64,000 nt of DNA from Sabulicella glaciei (GCF_026183895.1 NZ_JAPFQI010000005.1:1-64000), one strand, 5' to 3'; counted from the first letter of the stretch, positions 53,137-63,028 are shown. Notes: generated from the sequence alone by a model not told the origin. Numbers and translations: made by a program.

Positions 53137-53835
53137 ATGACCCGGCCCGAGGGCGCCATGCCGCATGTCCTGACGGATATCGAGGGCACGACCACCGCCA
53201 TCGCCTTCGTCCACCGCACCCTGTTCCCCTATGCGGCGGAGGCGATGGCCTCCTTCCTGCGCGACCATGGGGCGGAGCCGGAGGTGGCGGCGATCCTCCG
53301 CGACGTGCCCGGCGGGAAACGGCTCGGCGACAAGCTCGATACGCTGCGCGGCTGGATGGCGCACGACGCCAAGGAAACGCCGCTGAAGGCATTGCAGGGG
53401 CTGATCTGGCGCCAGGGCTATGCGGATGGCGCGCTGCGCGGCCATCTCTGGCCCGACGTGGCCCCGGCGCTGCGCGCCTGGCACGCCGGCGGCGCCCGTC
53501 TCGCCGTGTATTCCTCGGGCAGCGAGGAGGCGCAGCGCCTCCTGTTCCGCCACTCGGAGGCGGGCGACCTGGAAGGGCTGTTCGAGCGCTTCTTCGACAC
53601 CCGCATGGGCGGCAAGCGCGAGAACGCCTCCTATGCCCGCATCGCCGAAGCCTGGGGCGCGGAGCCGGGGCGCATCCTGTTCCTGTCCGACGTGGCGGAG
53701 GAGCTGGACGCGGCGCGCGGCGCCGGGCTGCTCACCTGCCAGATCGTGCGGGCGGAGGACGGGACGGAGCGCTCCAACCGCCACCCGGTCGCGCGCGATT
53801 TCGACGAGGTTCCTTTCGCAGCCGCGAAGGGCTAA
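53137..53835 (+). CDS. mtnC: 2,3-diketo-5-methylthiopentyl-1-phosphate enolase/phosphatase
   Basis: A 232-residue HAD-family enzyme that enolises and dephosphorylates the mtnB product to acireductone. The nucleophile stretch is LTDIEGTTTAIAFVHRTLFP, motif II AVYSSGSEEAQRLLF, and motif IV ILFLSDVAEELDAARGAGL. ATG 53137 gives seven extra residues before the MPHVLTDIEG start, so 53158 is an alternative. It completes mtnB-mtnD-mtnC; mtnA and the kinase or phosphorylase step are elsewhere. Confidence 0.93.
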   Translation: MTRPEGAMPHVLTDIEGTTTAIAFVHRTLFPYAAEAMASFLRDHGAEPEVAAILRDVPGGKRLGDKLDTLRGWMAHDAKETPLKALQGLIWRQGYADGALRGHLWPDVAPALRAWHAGGARLAVYSSGSEEAQRLLFRHSEAGDLEGLFERFFDTRMGGKRENASYARIAEAWGAEPGRILFLSDVAEELDAARGAGLLTCQIVRAEDGTERSNRHPVARDFDEVPFAAAKG

Positions 53836-53842
53836 AGCGGAT

Positions 53843-53870
53843 CGCGTCCGGATGGCCTCATCCGGACGCG
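53843..53870. terminator. Perfect 12-bp hairpin after mtnC
   Basis: The arms cgcgtccggatg (53843-53854) and catccggacgcg (53859-53870) flank the loop gcct, 7 bases after the mtnC stop. No T-run follows. The preceding gctaaagcggat and this stem resemble a hairpin I recall as widespread between genes in Roseomonas-like genomes, so it may be a dispersed terminator-like repeat. Confidence 0.6.
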
Positions 53871-53955
53871 AGACGATGCTCCCCCAAACCAGAGGCTGGG
53901 CCGTGCCGCGTGGACGCGACGCCGCCCGGAAGGCCGCGACCGGAGAGGCGCCCCC

Positions 53956-54939
53956 ATGCTGACGACCTACACCGTCGAGAACGGGGTGCTCTCCCTGCGC
54001 GACGGCGTGCAGGACACGCAGGCCTTGCGCCGCGCGGTGTGGATCGACCTGCTCCAGCCCACGCTGGAGGAGGAGCGCGCGGTGCAGGACGCGCTGAACC
54101 TGGAGATCCCGACGCGGGAGGAGATGCAGGAGATCGAAAGCTCCTCGCGCCTCTACCGCGAGGGCGACGCGCTGGTCACCACGGCGTCCTTTCTGTTCGG
54201 CGCCGACACGGGCGAATTCGGATCCACCCCCATTTCCTTCGTGCTGACCGGACAGAACCTCGTCACCGTGCGCTACGCCACGCCGCGCGCCTTTTCGGTC
54301 TTCGCGGCGCGCTGTCAGAAGGGGCCCACCCTGCTAACCAGCCCGGACGCGGCGATGCTGCACCTGATCGAGCAGATTGTGGACCGGCTCGCCGACATCC
54401 TGGAGCGGATCGGCGCTGACATGGACCGCGCGAGCCAAGCAACCTTCCGCAACGCGCGCGGCTCCCCCGCCGCCGACAAGCGCGACCGCGACCTGAAGGA
54501 CGCGCTGATCACGCTGGGCCAGGTGGGGGAGGTGACGTCGCGCGCCTCGGAAACGCTGCTCGGCCTGTCACGCATCCTCACCTTCCTGACCGCCGAGAAA
54601 TCCCTCGCCATCCGCAAGGAGAACCAGGGCACCATCAAGACCCTGGTGCGCGACCTCCGCTCGCTGACGGAGCACGCGAACTTCCTGAGCAACCGCGCCA
54701 CCTTCCTGCTCGACGCGCTGCTCGGCATGACCAACGTGGAGCAGACGGCGATCATCAAGACCTTCACCGTGGTGAGCGTCGCGCTGATGCCGCCCACGCT
54801 GATCGCCAGCATCTACGGCATGAACTTCCAGCACATGCCGGAGCTGGAATGGACGCTCGGCTATCCCCTGGCGCTGCTGCTGATGGTGGCGACCGCCGTG
54901 CTGCCGGTCTGGTACTTCAAGCGGAAGGGGTGGTTGTAG
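53956..54939 (+). CDS. corA: CorA-family magnesium transporter
   Basis: A 327-residue protein. A cytoplasmic funnel domain of about 260 residues, with the long helix before NFLSNRATFLLDALLGMTNV, leads to two C-terminal membrane helices. The selectivity motif YGMNF and the following MPEL loop are intact, then LGYPLALLLMVATAVLPVWY. It forms a pentameric channel for magnesium, and perhaps cobalt or nickel. The ATG is 120 bases after mtnC. A structured repeat begins directly after its stop. Confidence 0.94.
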   Translation: MLTTYTVENGVLSLRDGVQDTQALRRAVWIDLLQPTLEEERAVQDALNLEIPTREEMQEIESSSRLYREGDALVTTASFLFGADTGEFGSTPISFVLTGQNLVTVRYATPRAFSVFAARCQKGPTLLTSPDAAMLHLIEQIVDRLADILERIGADMDRASQATFRNARGSPAADKRDRDLKDALITLGQVGEVTSRASETLLGLSRILTFLTAEKSLAIRKENQGTIKTLVRDLRSLTEHANFLSNRATFLLDALLGMTNVEQTAIIKTFTVVSVALMPPTLIASIYGMNFQHMPELEWTLGYPLALLLMVATAVLPVWYFKRKGWL

Positions 54940-55047
54940 CCCCACGACACCGCTGCGCGGCGCCGCGGGGACCCCGTCGGGCGCCTTATTCTGATGGACC
55001 TTCTCCGTTGCCGCGGCAAAGCCGCGGCGCCGACCGGAACTTTCCGG
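54940..55047 (+). repeat. Structured intergenic repeat, copy 3 (after corA)
   Basis: It begins on the base after the corA stop with ccccacga, then a GC-rich short hairpin and ccgcgggg, and the second hairpin ccgcggc-aaa-gccgcgg (55011-55027) with the gccgaccgg box and tttccgg. Its 3' half (55001-55047) matches copy 1 (13335-13381) at about 42 of 47 bases. Stem positions and order are shared, loops vary. Confidence 0.75.
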
Positions 55048-55142
55048 GGGGCGGGCGTCCCGGTGCCCGCATGACCGCCGCTGCGGCTTGACGGCCGGCT
55101 CCGCTGCGTCATTCCTCCTCCGGAATCGCAGGAGAGCGTTCC

Positions 55143-56093
55143 TTGCCCCAGACCCATCGCATCCCCGCCTCGCCCGAAACCATTCGCTGGGGCAGCTTCG
55201 ACGCCGCCCACAAGCCGGTGCTCGAGGTGGAGAGCGGCGACCTCGTCGTCCTGGAATGCGTCTCCGGCGCGCCGGAGGTGATGCCGCCCGCCGGTTCGCC
55301 GCTGCGCGTGCCGCCGGCCCTGGCCGCCATCCACGCGGCCAACCCGCCGCGTCCGGGTCCGCACATCCTCACCGGGCCGGTGGCGGTGCGGGGCGCCGAG
55401 CCGGGCGACGCGCTGCGGGTGGAGATCGAGAAGATCGAGCTGGGCGCCGACTGGGGCTTCTGCGGCTTCCGCCCGCTGGGCGGCACCATCCCCGAGGACT
55501 TCCCCTACCGCCACCTCCTCCACATCCCGGTGGACCGCGAGGCGCGCACCGCCACCGTGCCGGTGGGCGGCGGCATCACGCTGCCCCTCGCGCCCTTCTT
55601 CGGCGTGATGGGCGTGGCGCCGCCGGCCGAATGGGGCGCCATCTCCACCAAGGAGCCGCGCGCCCATGGCGGCAACCTCGACAACAAGGAGATCGGCGAG
55701 GGCGCGACGCTCTACCTGCCCGTCCACGTGCCGGGGGCGATGTTCAGCGCCGGGGACGGGCACGGCGTGCAGGGCGATGGCGAGGTGTGCATCAACGCGC
55801 TGGAGATGTGCCTGACCGGGCATTTCCGACTGACCCTGGAAAAGGGGGCGAAGCTCGCCTATCCGCGCGCCGAGACGCCGACCCACTTCATCTCCATGGG
55901 CATGCACGAGGACCTGGACGAGGCGATGAAGCGGGCGCTGCGGGAGATGATCGCGTTCATCGCCGCCCGCGCCAACATGTCGCCCGCCGATGCCTACCTG
56001 CTCTGCTCCCTGGCGGTGGACTTCCACGTCACCCAGACAGTGAACGGCGAGAAGGGGGTGCACGGGATGCTGCGGAAGGGCCTCCTGTTCTGA
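55143..56093 (+). CDS. Formamidase/acetamidase family amidohydrolase
   Basis: A 316-residue enzyme of the FmdA/AmdA family, which releases ammonia from formamide or acetamide. VESGDLVVLECVSGAPE, HILTGPVAVRGAEPGD, PFFGVMGVAPPA, GGNLDNKEIGEGATLYLPV and DGHGVQGDGEVCINALEM are typical. No ATG lies near; the TTG at 55143 follows an AGGAG site by 12 bases. The true amide substrate is not known. Two amino-acid-binding proteins follow. Confidence 0.9.
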   Translation: MPQTHRIPASPETIRWGSFDAAHKPVLEVESGDLVVLECVSGAPEVMPPAGSPLRVPPALAAIHAANPPRPGPHILTGPVAVRGAEPGDALRVEIEKIELGADWGFCGFRPLGGTIPEDFPYRHLLHIPVDREARTATVPVGGGITLPLAPFFGVMGVAPPAEWGAISTKEPRAHGGNLDNKEIGEGATLYLPVHVPGAMFSAGDGHGVQGDGEVCINALEMCLTGHFRLTLEKGAKLAYPRAETPTHFISMGMHEDLDEAMKRALREMIAFIAARANMSPADAYLLCSLAVDFHVTQTVNGEKGVHGMLRKGLLF

Positions 56094-56200
56094 GGCGCCC
56101 GCCCGGCCGGGAGATGGGCGAATCGTGAACGCCGTGAAGGCTTGACCCGTCTCGGGCCGCGGCCCTTCACTTCCTCGTAACGAGGGAGAGGGGGACTTCC

Positions 56201-57223
56201 ATGATTCGCAGTATCCTGGCCGCTGCCGCGCTGGCCGCGGGGCTCTTCGCCGCGCCGGCGGCGCAGGCGCAGGCCACGCTGGACGCGATCCGCGCCCGCG
56301 GGTCGCTGGCTTGCGGGGTCAACACCTCCGCGCCTGGCTTCACCACGCTGGACGCGCAAGGGCGCTACCAGGGCATGGTGGCCGATCTGTGCCGGGGCCT
56401 CGCCGCCGCGGTGCTGGGCAATCCGGACCGGGTGCGCTTCGTGCCGCTTTCCTTCGCCACGCGCTTCACCGCGCTGGGCGCGGGCGAGGTGGACGTGCTG
56501 ATGCTCACCTCCACCCACACGCTGCTGCGCGACACCCAGCTGGGGCTGCGCTTCACCACCTACTACTTCTACGACGGCCATGGCTTCCTGGTGCGGCGCG
56601 ACAGCGGCGCGAACCGGGTGCGCGACCTGGCAGGCGCCACGATCTGCACGCTGCAGGGCACCACCAACGAGCAGATCACGAGCGAGTATTTCCGCTCGCT
56701 CAACGCGCAGGTGAACATCCTGCTCTTCGCGGAGCAGGAGCAGGTGGTGCAGGGCCTCGGCGCCGGCCGCTGCGACAGCTACGCGATGGACGCCTCCGGC
56801 CTCGCCTCGGCGCGTGCCGCCCTGCCCCGCCCGGCGGACTGGGTGATCCTGGGCGAGCGCTTCTCCAAGGAGCCCTACGCGCCCGTGGTGCGGCGCGGCG
56901 ACGACAACTGGTTCGACATCGTGCGCTGGTACGTCTCGGCGCTGATCGAGGCGGAGGAGCGCGGCATCACCGCCGGGAACGCGGAGGAAACCCGCCGCAC
57001 CACCCAGGACGCCAATGTCCGGCGCCTGCTGGGCGGGACGCCGGAGCTGGGCCAGGCGCTGCGCCTCGACCCCGCCTGGGCCTTCAACGCGGTGCGCGCC
57101 ATCGGCAATTACGGGGAGCTGTACAACCGCCACTTCGGCGAGAGCACGCCCATCGCCATGCCGCGCGCCCAGAACGACCTGTGGACCCGCGGCGGGCTGC
57201 TCTACGCGCCTCCCTTCCGCTGA
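56201..57223 (+). CDS. Amino-acid ABC transporter binding protein (AapJ-like), copy 1
   Basis: A 340-residue exported polar amino-acid-binding protein. A signal peptide ends near AAQAQA, followed by TLDAIRARGSLACGVNTSAP. LGAGEVDVLMLTSTHTLLRD, VRDLAGATICTLQGTTNEQI and FSKEPYAPVVRRGDDNWFD are typical of AapJ/BztA proteins. No permease or ATPase follows; a close paralogue does instead. A GAGGGAG site lies before the ATG. Confidence 0.9.
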   Translation: MIRSILAAAALAAGLFAAPAAQAQATLDAIRARGSLACGVNTSAPGFTTLDAQGRYQGMVADLCRGLAAAVLGNPDRVRFVPLSFATRFTALGAGEVDVLMLTSTHTLLRDTQLGLRFTTYYFYDGHGFLVRRDSGANRVRDLAGATICTLQGTTNEQITSEYFRSLNAQVNILLFAEQEQVVQGLGAGRCDSYAMDASGLASARAALPRPADWVILGERFSKEPYAPVVRRGDDNWFDIVRWYVSALIEAEERGITAGNAEETRRTTQDANVRRLLGGTPELGQALRLDPAWAFNAVRAIGNYGELYNRHFGESTPIAMPRAQNDLWTRGGLLYAPPFR

Positions 57224-57322
57224 GGGCGACGATCCGCCCCCCCGTGTCACGCTTTTTGTTGACGCGGAGCGGGGCGCGCAACAGCATCGCCCCACAAACA
57301 ACAAGGTTGGGGCAGGCAAGGC

Positions 57323-58348
57323 ATGTGGGGACGGGTGAAGCGCGCCGCGCTGGCGGTGGCTTGCGTCATGGGCGCCGCGTCGGCGGCGCAGGCGGGGCCG
57401 ACGCTGGACGCGGTGCGGGCCCGCGGGCAGCTCGTCTGCGGCATCCACACCGGGGTGGCGGGCTTCGCCCTGCCCGACAGCCGTGGCGCGTGGCAGGGCA
57501 TGGACGTGGATTTGTGCCGGGGCTTGGCCGTGGCGATCTTCAACGACGCCTCCAAGGTGCGCTTCGTGCCGCTTTCCTCCTCCACCCGCTTCACGGCGCT
57601 GGGCTCGGGCGAGGTGGACGTGCTGTTCCGCACCTCCACCCAGACCATGCTGCGCGACACCACGCTGGGGCTGCGCCACGTCGCCGCCTATTTCTATGAT
57701 GGGCACGGCTTCCTGGTGCGGGCCGACATGAACGTGCAGCGCGTGCGCGACATGGCAGGCGCCACGATCTGCGTCCTCCAGGGCACCACCAATGAGCAGG
57801 TGACGGCGGACTATTTCCGCTCGATCAACGTGCCCTTCCAGCCGGTGGTGTTCGAGCGGACGGACCAGGCGGCGGCGGCCCTGCAGACCGGGCGCTGCGA
57901 CGCCTTCGGCTCCGACGCCTCGCAGCTCGCCGCCGTGCGCTCCACTATGCCCAACCCCGCCCAGTGGCAGGTCCTGCCCGAGCGCTTCTCCAAGGAGCCC
58001 TACGCCGCCTATGTGCGCCGGGGCGACGAGGACTGGTTCGAGCTGGTGCGCTGGTACACCTACGCCATCATTGAGGCGGAGGAGCAGGGGGTGACCCGTG
58101 ACAATGTGGAGGAGATGCGGCGCACCAGCGCGAACCCCAACACCCGCCGCCTTTTGGGCGTCACGCCCGAGCTTGGCCAGTCGCTCAAGATAGACCCGCT
58201 CTGGGCGGCCAACGTGATCCGGGCGATCGGCAATTACGGCGAGCTGTACAATCGCCATTTCGGCGAGAACACGCCCATTGGATTGCCGAGAGGGCCGAAC
58301 AATCTATGGACCCAGGGCGGGCTGATGTACGCTCTGCCCCTGCGCTGA
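57323..58348 (+). CDS. Amino-acid ABC transporter binding protein (AapJ-like), copy 2
   Basis: A 341-residue paralogue of the preceding gene, with the same architecture: signal peptide to about AAQAGP, TLDAVRARGQLVCGIHTGVA, LGSGEVDVLFRTSTQTMLRD, VRDMAGATICVLQGTTNEQV, FSKEPYAAYVRRGDEDWFEL and RAIGNYGELYNRHFGENTP. Differences at the likely ligand pocket, such as MLTSTHT against FRTSTQT, suggest divergent specificity. No transporter partner genes adjoin it. The start is the ATG at 57323, after an AAGG-type site. Confidence 0.9.
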   Translation: MWGRVKRAALAVACVMGAASAAQAGPTLDAVRARGQLVCGIHTGVAGFALPDSRGAWQGMDVDLCRGLAVAIFNDASKVRFVPLSSSTRFTALGSGEVDVLFRTSTQTMLRDTTLGLRHVAAYFYDGHGFLVRADMNVQRVRDMAGATICVLQGTTNEQVTADYFRSINVPFQPVVFERTDQAAAALQTGRCDAFGSDASQLAAVRSTMPNPAQWQVLPERFSKEPYAAYVRRGDEDWFELVRWYTYAIIEAEEQGVTRDNVEEMRRTSANPNTRRLLGVTPELGQSLKIDPLWAANVIRAIGNYGELYNRHFGENTPIGLPRGPNNLWTQGGLMYALPLR

Positions 58349-58551
58349 CGAAGCTTCCCTGGCCCACAAGCCTCCTGAACCAAGGCTGAACCAGAGGGAA
58401 AAATTTCGAAGTTTCGCACAATTCACCTTTCATGCGGCCTTCCGGCAACGCTACACTGGCGATTATCCGGGGGCCGATCGGTGTCCGCCCTCCCAGGCGA
58501 CGACCGAAAGGCCGTCCGAACAATGGTTTGCGCTGGAAGTCCGGGACTCAA

Positions 58552-59853
58552 ATGAACGTGATCCACTCCGAAGCCCCGAAGGCCGAGACGCGCGCCGCTA
58601 CGCCGGTGCCCGCCGAAATGCCGGCCGAGGCAACGCAGGCGCCGCGCCGGCGGGGGCTTTGGCTGTGGGGCCTTGCCGCGCTGGTGGCCGCCGGGGGCGG
58701 CTGGTTCGCGCTGGAAGGGCGGCGCGAGGCCGCGGTCGCCGTGCCGGCGGAAGCCGCGCCGCGCCCGCCCGCCGGCGAGTTCCGGCTGAGCGAAGGCGAG
58801 ACGCGCTCCCTGCGCATCGAGCCGGTCGCCGCCCGCGCCTTCCGGCCGGAGCGCGTGGCCGAGGGCCGCATCACGGTCAACGAGGACCGCTCGACCCCCC
58901 TGCTTTCCCCCTATACCGGGCGGGTGACGCGCGTCTTCGCCCGGCCGGGCGAGCGGGTGGAGGAGGGCGCGCCCCTCTACGAGATCGAGACGCCCGACGT
59001 GACGGGCGCGGCCAATGACCTGCTTTCCGCGTTGGAGAATGTCGGCAAGACCCGCGTGGCGCTGGAGCAGGCGCGGCGGGAGCAGACGCGCCAGCAATCC
59101 CTGCTTTCCGCCCGCGCCACCTCACAGCGCGAAGTGGAGCAGGCCAATCTCGCCTTCGCCGGCGCCGGGGCCGACCTCCGCTCCGCCGAGGCGCAGCTGG
59201 AGGCGGCGCGCGACAAGCTGCGCGTGCTGGGCCGTTCCCGCGCGGAGATCACGGAGATCGAGCGCACGCGGCAGGTCAGCGGCGTCGTCACCGTCCGCGC
59301 GCCGCTGGGCGGCACCGTCACCCAGCGCCGCGTCGCACCGGGGCAGTGGCTCTCCGGCGGCGGGGGCGACCCGGTCTTCACCCTCAGCGACCTGTCCAGC
59401 ATGTGGCTCGTCGCCGCGGTGCGCGAGATGGACGTGCCCCTGATCCGCGAGGGTCAGCCCGTGGAGGTGACGGTGAGCGCCCTGCCGGGCCGCCGCTTCG
59501 ACGCGCGCATCGTCCGCATGAATCCCGGGCTCGACGCCTCCACCCGCCGCCTCACCGTGATGGCCGAGGTGCAGGACCCCGAGCGCGTCCTGAAATCCGA
59601 GATGTTCGCCACCTTCCGCATCGCGGTGGGCGAGGCGGCGGAGGCCCCGGCCGTGCCGGCGAGCGCAGTGATCTTCCGAGGCTCCGACGCCTTTGTCTGG
59701 ACGGCGCAGGATGGCGGCCGCTTCAGCCAGCGCCGCGTCGGGCTGGGCATCCGCCAGGGCGAACTCATCCAGGTGACGGACGGGCTTTCCGCCGGCGAGC
59801 GGATCGTGACCGGCGGCGCCCTCTTCATCGACCGCGCCGCGCGCATCGACTGA
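58552..59853 (+). CDS. RND efflux periplasmic adaptor subunit (CzcB/CusB-like)
   Basis: A 433-residue membrane-fusion protein. One N-terminal helix (about 38-55, GLWLWGLAALVAAGGGWFAL) anchors it. The beta-barrel and lipoyl halves are GRVTRVFARPGERVEEGAPL and SGVVTVRAPLGGTVTQRRV, and the coiled hairpin lies between (about 155-235). It joins the RND pump to the TolC-like channel. I chose the ATG at 58552; 40 extra residues from an earlier ATG are basic and not typical. The RND gene follows after 19 bases. Confidence 0.88.
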   Translation: MNVIHSEAPKAETRAATPVPAEMPAEATQAPRRRGLWLWGLAALVAAGGGWFALEGRREAAVAVPAEAAPRPPAGEFRLSEGETRSLRIEPVAARAFRPERVAEGRITVNEDRSTPLLSPYTGRVTRVFARPGERVEEGAPLYEIETPDVTGAANDLLSALENVGKTRVALEQARREQTRQQSLLSARATSQREVEQANLAFAGAGADLRSAEAQLEAARDKLRVLGRSRAEITEIERTRQVSGVVTVRAPLGGTVTQRRVAPGQWLSGGGGDPVFTLSDLSSMWLVAAVREMDVPLIREGQPVEVTVSALPGRRFDARIVRMNPGLDASTRRLTVMAEVQDPERVLKSEMFATFRIAVGEAAEAPAVPASAVIFRGSDAFVWTAQDGGRFSQRRVGLGIRQGELIQVTDGLSAGERIVTGGALFIDRAARID

Positions 59854-59872
59854 CCAAAGGTCGTTTCCCATC

Positions 59873-62800
59873 ATGCGGCAGATCGTCGCCTTCGCCCTGC
59901 AGCAGCGGGCGCTCGTGCTCATCGTCTTCGCGGTGTTCATCGCCGCCGGCGCCTATGGCTTCGCCAAGCTGAACATCGAGGCCTATCCGGACCCCGTTCC
60001 GCCCCAGGTCGTGATCATCACGCAGAACCCGGGGCAAAGCGCGGAGGAGATCGAGCGCTACGTCACCATCCCGGTCGAGCTGGCGATGGCCGGGCTGCCC
60101 AACCTGAACTCCGTACGCTCCACCTCGCTCTTCGGCCTGTCCGACGTGCGGGTGCAGTTCACCTTTGCCTACACTTACGAGCAGGCGCTGCAACAGGTGC
60201 TGAACCGCCTCGCCGTGCTGCGCGACCTGCCGGACGGGGCGCAGCCGGTCATCTCGCCCCTGTCGCCCATCGGCGAGATCATGCGCTACCGCGTGGTCGG
60301 CCCGCCCGGTTTCTCCGTGGACGACCTCAAGACCCTCCAGGAATGGGTGCTGGAGCGGCGCTTCCGGCGCGTGCCCGGCGTGGTGGACGTGTCCTCCTTC
60401 GGCGGCCGCTCCAAATCCTACAACGTCGTGGTGGACCTGCCGCGGCTCAACGCCTTCAACCTGTCCCTGCCCGCGGTGATCGGGGCGGTGCGCGCCGGCA
60501 ACGTCACGGTGGGCGCGGGCATGATCCAGATCGGCCCGCAATCGGCCGTGGTGCAGGGGGTAGGCCTCATCCGCTCCATCGAGGACATGCGCAACATCGT
60601 CCTCGGCGCCAGCGAGGACGGCACGCCCGTCCTGCTGTCCGACGTGGCGACGGTGGAGGTGGGAAGCCTGCCGCGCCTCGGCATCGCCGGGCACGAGGCG
60701 GACGAGGACGTGGTGCTGGGCACCGTGCTGATGCGGCGCGGCGAGCAGACCCTGCCCACCATCCACGGCGTGCAGCGCGAGGTGGCGCGCATCAACGCGG
60801 GCGGCGTGCTGCCGCCCGGCGTGCGGCTCGACGTCATCTACGACCGCGAGGAGCTGGTGAAGATCACCACCAAGATGGTGGTGAAGAACATCATCCTCGG
60901 CGTCGTTCTGATCCTGATCATCCAGTGGCTCTTCCTGGGCGACCTGCGCGGCGCGGTGGTCGTGGCGGCCACCATCCCCTTCGCCTTCTTCTTCGCCGTG
61001 CTGCTCATGCTGGCGAGAGGCGAGAGCGCCAACCTGCTCTCGCTCGGGTCGCTCGACTTCGGGCTACTGGTGGATGCCACCATCATCATGGTGGAGAACA
61101 TCTACCGCCACCTGACCCTGGCGCGGCGGCAACCGCACCTTGCGGGGCCGGTCGTGCCGGGCATGTCGGGCATTTCGCAGATCATCCTCCGCGCGGGGGG
61201 CGAGGTGGGCAAGCCCATCGCCTTCGCGCTGCTGATCGTCATCGTCGCCTTTATCCCGCTCTTCACCATGGGCGGGATCGAGGGGCGCATCTTCGGCCCG
61301 ATGGCCAAGACCTACGCCTACGCCATCGGCGGCTCGCTGGTCGCGGCCTTCACCGTGGTGCCGGCCCTTTCCGCCGTGCTGCTGCGCGAGGACAGCCAGG
61401 AGCGCGACACCTGGCTCGTGCGGCACATGCGCACCGCCTATGCCGGGCTCTATCGCGTCGCGATGCGGGCCCGGGAGCTGTCGCTGCTGCTGGCCGGCAT
61501 CCTGGTCGCCGCCTCCATCTTCCTGCTGTCCCAGATGGGCGCCGAGTTCCTGCCGACGCTGGAGGAGGGAAACCTCTACGTCCGCGCGACCATGCCGGGC
61601 TCGATCAGCCTGGAGGAGGGGCACCGGACGGTGCAGGGAATCCGCGCGACGCTGCTGGAATTCCCCGAGGCGATGACCGTCACCTCGCAGCAGGGGCGGC
61701 CGGATGACGGCACCGACCCGGCGGGGTTCTTCAACGCGGAGTTCTTCATCCCGCTCAGGCCGCCCGGCGAATGGACCACGGCGCATAACCGCCTGGGCCT
61801 CGTCGCCGCGATCAACGGGCGGCTGGAGCAGCGCTTCCTGGGCGTGCAGTTCTCCTACGCGCAGATGATCTCGGACAACGTGCAGGAAGCGGCGTCGGGG
61901 GTGAAGGGCGAGAACGCGATCAAGGTCTTCGGGCCGGAGCTCGACGTGCTCACCAACTATGCGGACCGCATCCAGCGCCTGCTGGGTGGCGTGCGCGGGC
62001 TGGAGGACGTGGCGGTGTTCCCGACGCTGGGCCAGCCCACCGTCGCCGTGACCATCGACCGCGCCCGCGCCGCGCGCTTCGGCCTCGCCGTCGAGGCGAT
62101 CAACGACGTGGTTCAGGCGGCGATCGGCGGGCGCGAGTCGGGCCGCGTCTACGAGCCGGGCGGCGACCGCAACTTCCCCATCGTCGTGCGCCTCGCCGCG
62201 GCCTATCGCAACGACCTGGAGAACATCGCCCGCATCCCCGTCGGCGGGCCGCGCGGCGCCGTGTTGGCGGACGTGGCCGATGTGCGCCTCGTCTCGGGCA
62301 CGGCCTACGTGTATCGCGAGGACGGGACGCGCTACGTGCCCATCCGCTTCTCCGTGCGCGGGCGCGACCCGGCCAGCGCGGTGCGCGAGGCGCAGGCGCT
62401 GGTGGAGCGCGAGTTGCAGATGGCGCCCGGCTACCGCCTCGACTGGGTGGGCGAGTTCCGCAACCTGCAGGAAGCGGTCGGGCGGCTCCTGTTCGTCGTG
62501 CCCATCGCGCTCGCGATCATCATGGTCCTGCTCTACGTGCAGTTCGGCAACGTCCGGGAGATGCTGCTGGTCATGGCCATGGTGCCCTTGTCGCTCGTCG
62601 GCGGCATCCTGGCGCTGGCCGCGGCGGGGCTGAACTTCTCCGTCCCCGCGGCGATCGGCTTCCTGGCGCTGTTCGGCATCACGGTGATGGAGGGCATCAT
62701 CCTGGTGTCGCACTTCAACCACCTGCGGCACGAGGGCATGCCCTGGCGGCAGGCGCTGGACCAGTCGGGCCAGGACCGGCTGCGCCCGGTCTTCATGACC

Positions 62801-63028
62801 TGCTTCGCCTCCTTCTTCGGGCTGCTGCCCATGGCCCTCGCCACCGGCATCGGCGCCGACGTCACCAAGCCGCTGGCGCTGGTGGTGGTGGGCGGCATCG
62901 GCCTCGTGCCCATCTTCATCCTCGTCACCTTTCCCGCGCTGATCGACCGGTTCGGCCGCCCGCGCGACCTGGCGCGCAGCGAGGCTGCCCTAGCCGAACG
63001 GCGCGCCCGCGCAGGACTTCCCGCATGA
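59873..63028 (+). CDS. Heavy-metal efflux RND transporter (CzcA/CusA family)
   Basis: A 1051-residue trimeric proton/metal antiporter with two six-helix halves and large periplasmic loops. The N-terminal NIEAYPDPVPPQVVIITQNP and the TM4 motif SLDFGLLVDATIIMVENIYR with the conserved Asp pair and Glu are marks of the heavy-metal branch. The second half repeats this with AAIGFLALFGITVMEGIILV. It overlaps the TolC-like gene by 4 bases. Zinc, cobalt, copper or a non-metal substrate remain possible. Confidence 0.9.
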   Translation: MRQIVAFALQQRALVLIVFAVFIAAGAYGFAKLNIEAYPDPVPPQVVIITQNPGQSAEEIERYVTIPVELAMAGLPNLNSVRSTSLFGLSDVRVQFTFAYTYEQALQQVLNRLAVLRDLPDGAQPVISPLSPIGEIMRYRVVGPPGFSVDDLKTLQEWVLERRFRRVPGVVDVSSFGGRSKSYNVVVDLPRLNAFNLSLPAVIGAVRAGNVTVGAGMIQIGPQSAVVQGVGLIRSIEDMRNIVLGASEDGTPVLLSDVATVEVGSLPRLGIAGHEADEDVVLGTVLMRRGEQTLPTIHGVQREVARINAGGVLPPGVRLDVIYDREELVKITTKMVVKNIILGVVLILIIQWLFLGDLRGAVVVAATIPFAFFFAVLLMLARGESANLLSLGSLDFGLLVDATIIMVENIYRHLTLARRQPHLAGPVVPGMSGISQIILRAGGEVGKPIAFALLIVIVAFIPLFTMGGIEGRIFGPMAKTYAYAIGGSLVAAFTVVPALSAVLLREDSQERDTWLVRHMRTAYAGLYRVAMRARELSLLLAGILVAASIFLLSQMGAEFLPTLEEGNLYVRATMPGSISLEEGHRTVQGIRATLLEFPEAMTVTSQQGRPDDGTDPAGFFNAEFFIPLRPPGEWTTAHNRLGLVAAINGRLEQRFLGVQFSYAQMISDNVQEAASGVKGENAIKVFGPELDVLTNYADRIQRLLGGVRGLEDVAVFPTLGQPTVAVTIDRARAARFGLAVEAINDVVQAAIGGRESGRVYEPGGDRNFPIVVRLAAAYRNDLENIARIPVGGPRGAVLADVADVRLVSGTAYVYREDGTRYVPIRFSVRGRDPASAVREAQALVERELQMAPGYRLDWVGEFRNLQEAVGRLLFVVPIALAIIMVLLYVQFGNVREMLLVMAMVPLSLVGGILALAAAGLNFSVPAAIGFLALFGITVMEGIILVSHFNHLRHEGMPWRQALDQSGQDRLRPVFMTCFASFFGLLPMALATGIGADVTKPLALVVVGGIGLVPIFILVTFPALIDRFGRPRDLARSEAALAERRARAGLPA

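Noticed and set aside
55994-58258. Antisense frame of 754 codons over the binding-protein pair
   Set aside because: Its apparent internal repeats just reflect the paralogous pair on the other strand, so it is not an independent repeat protein.
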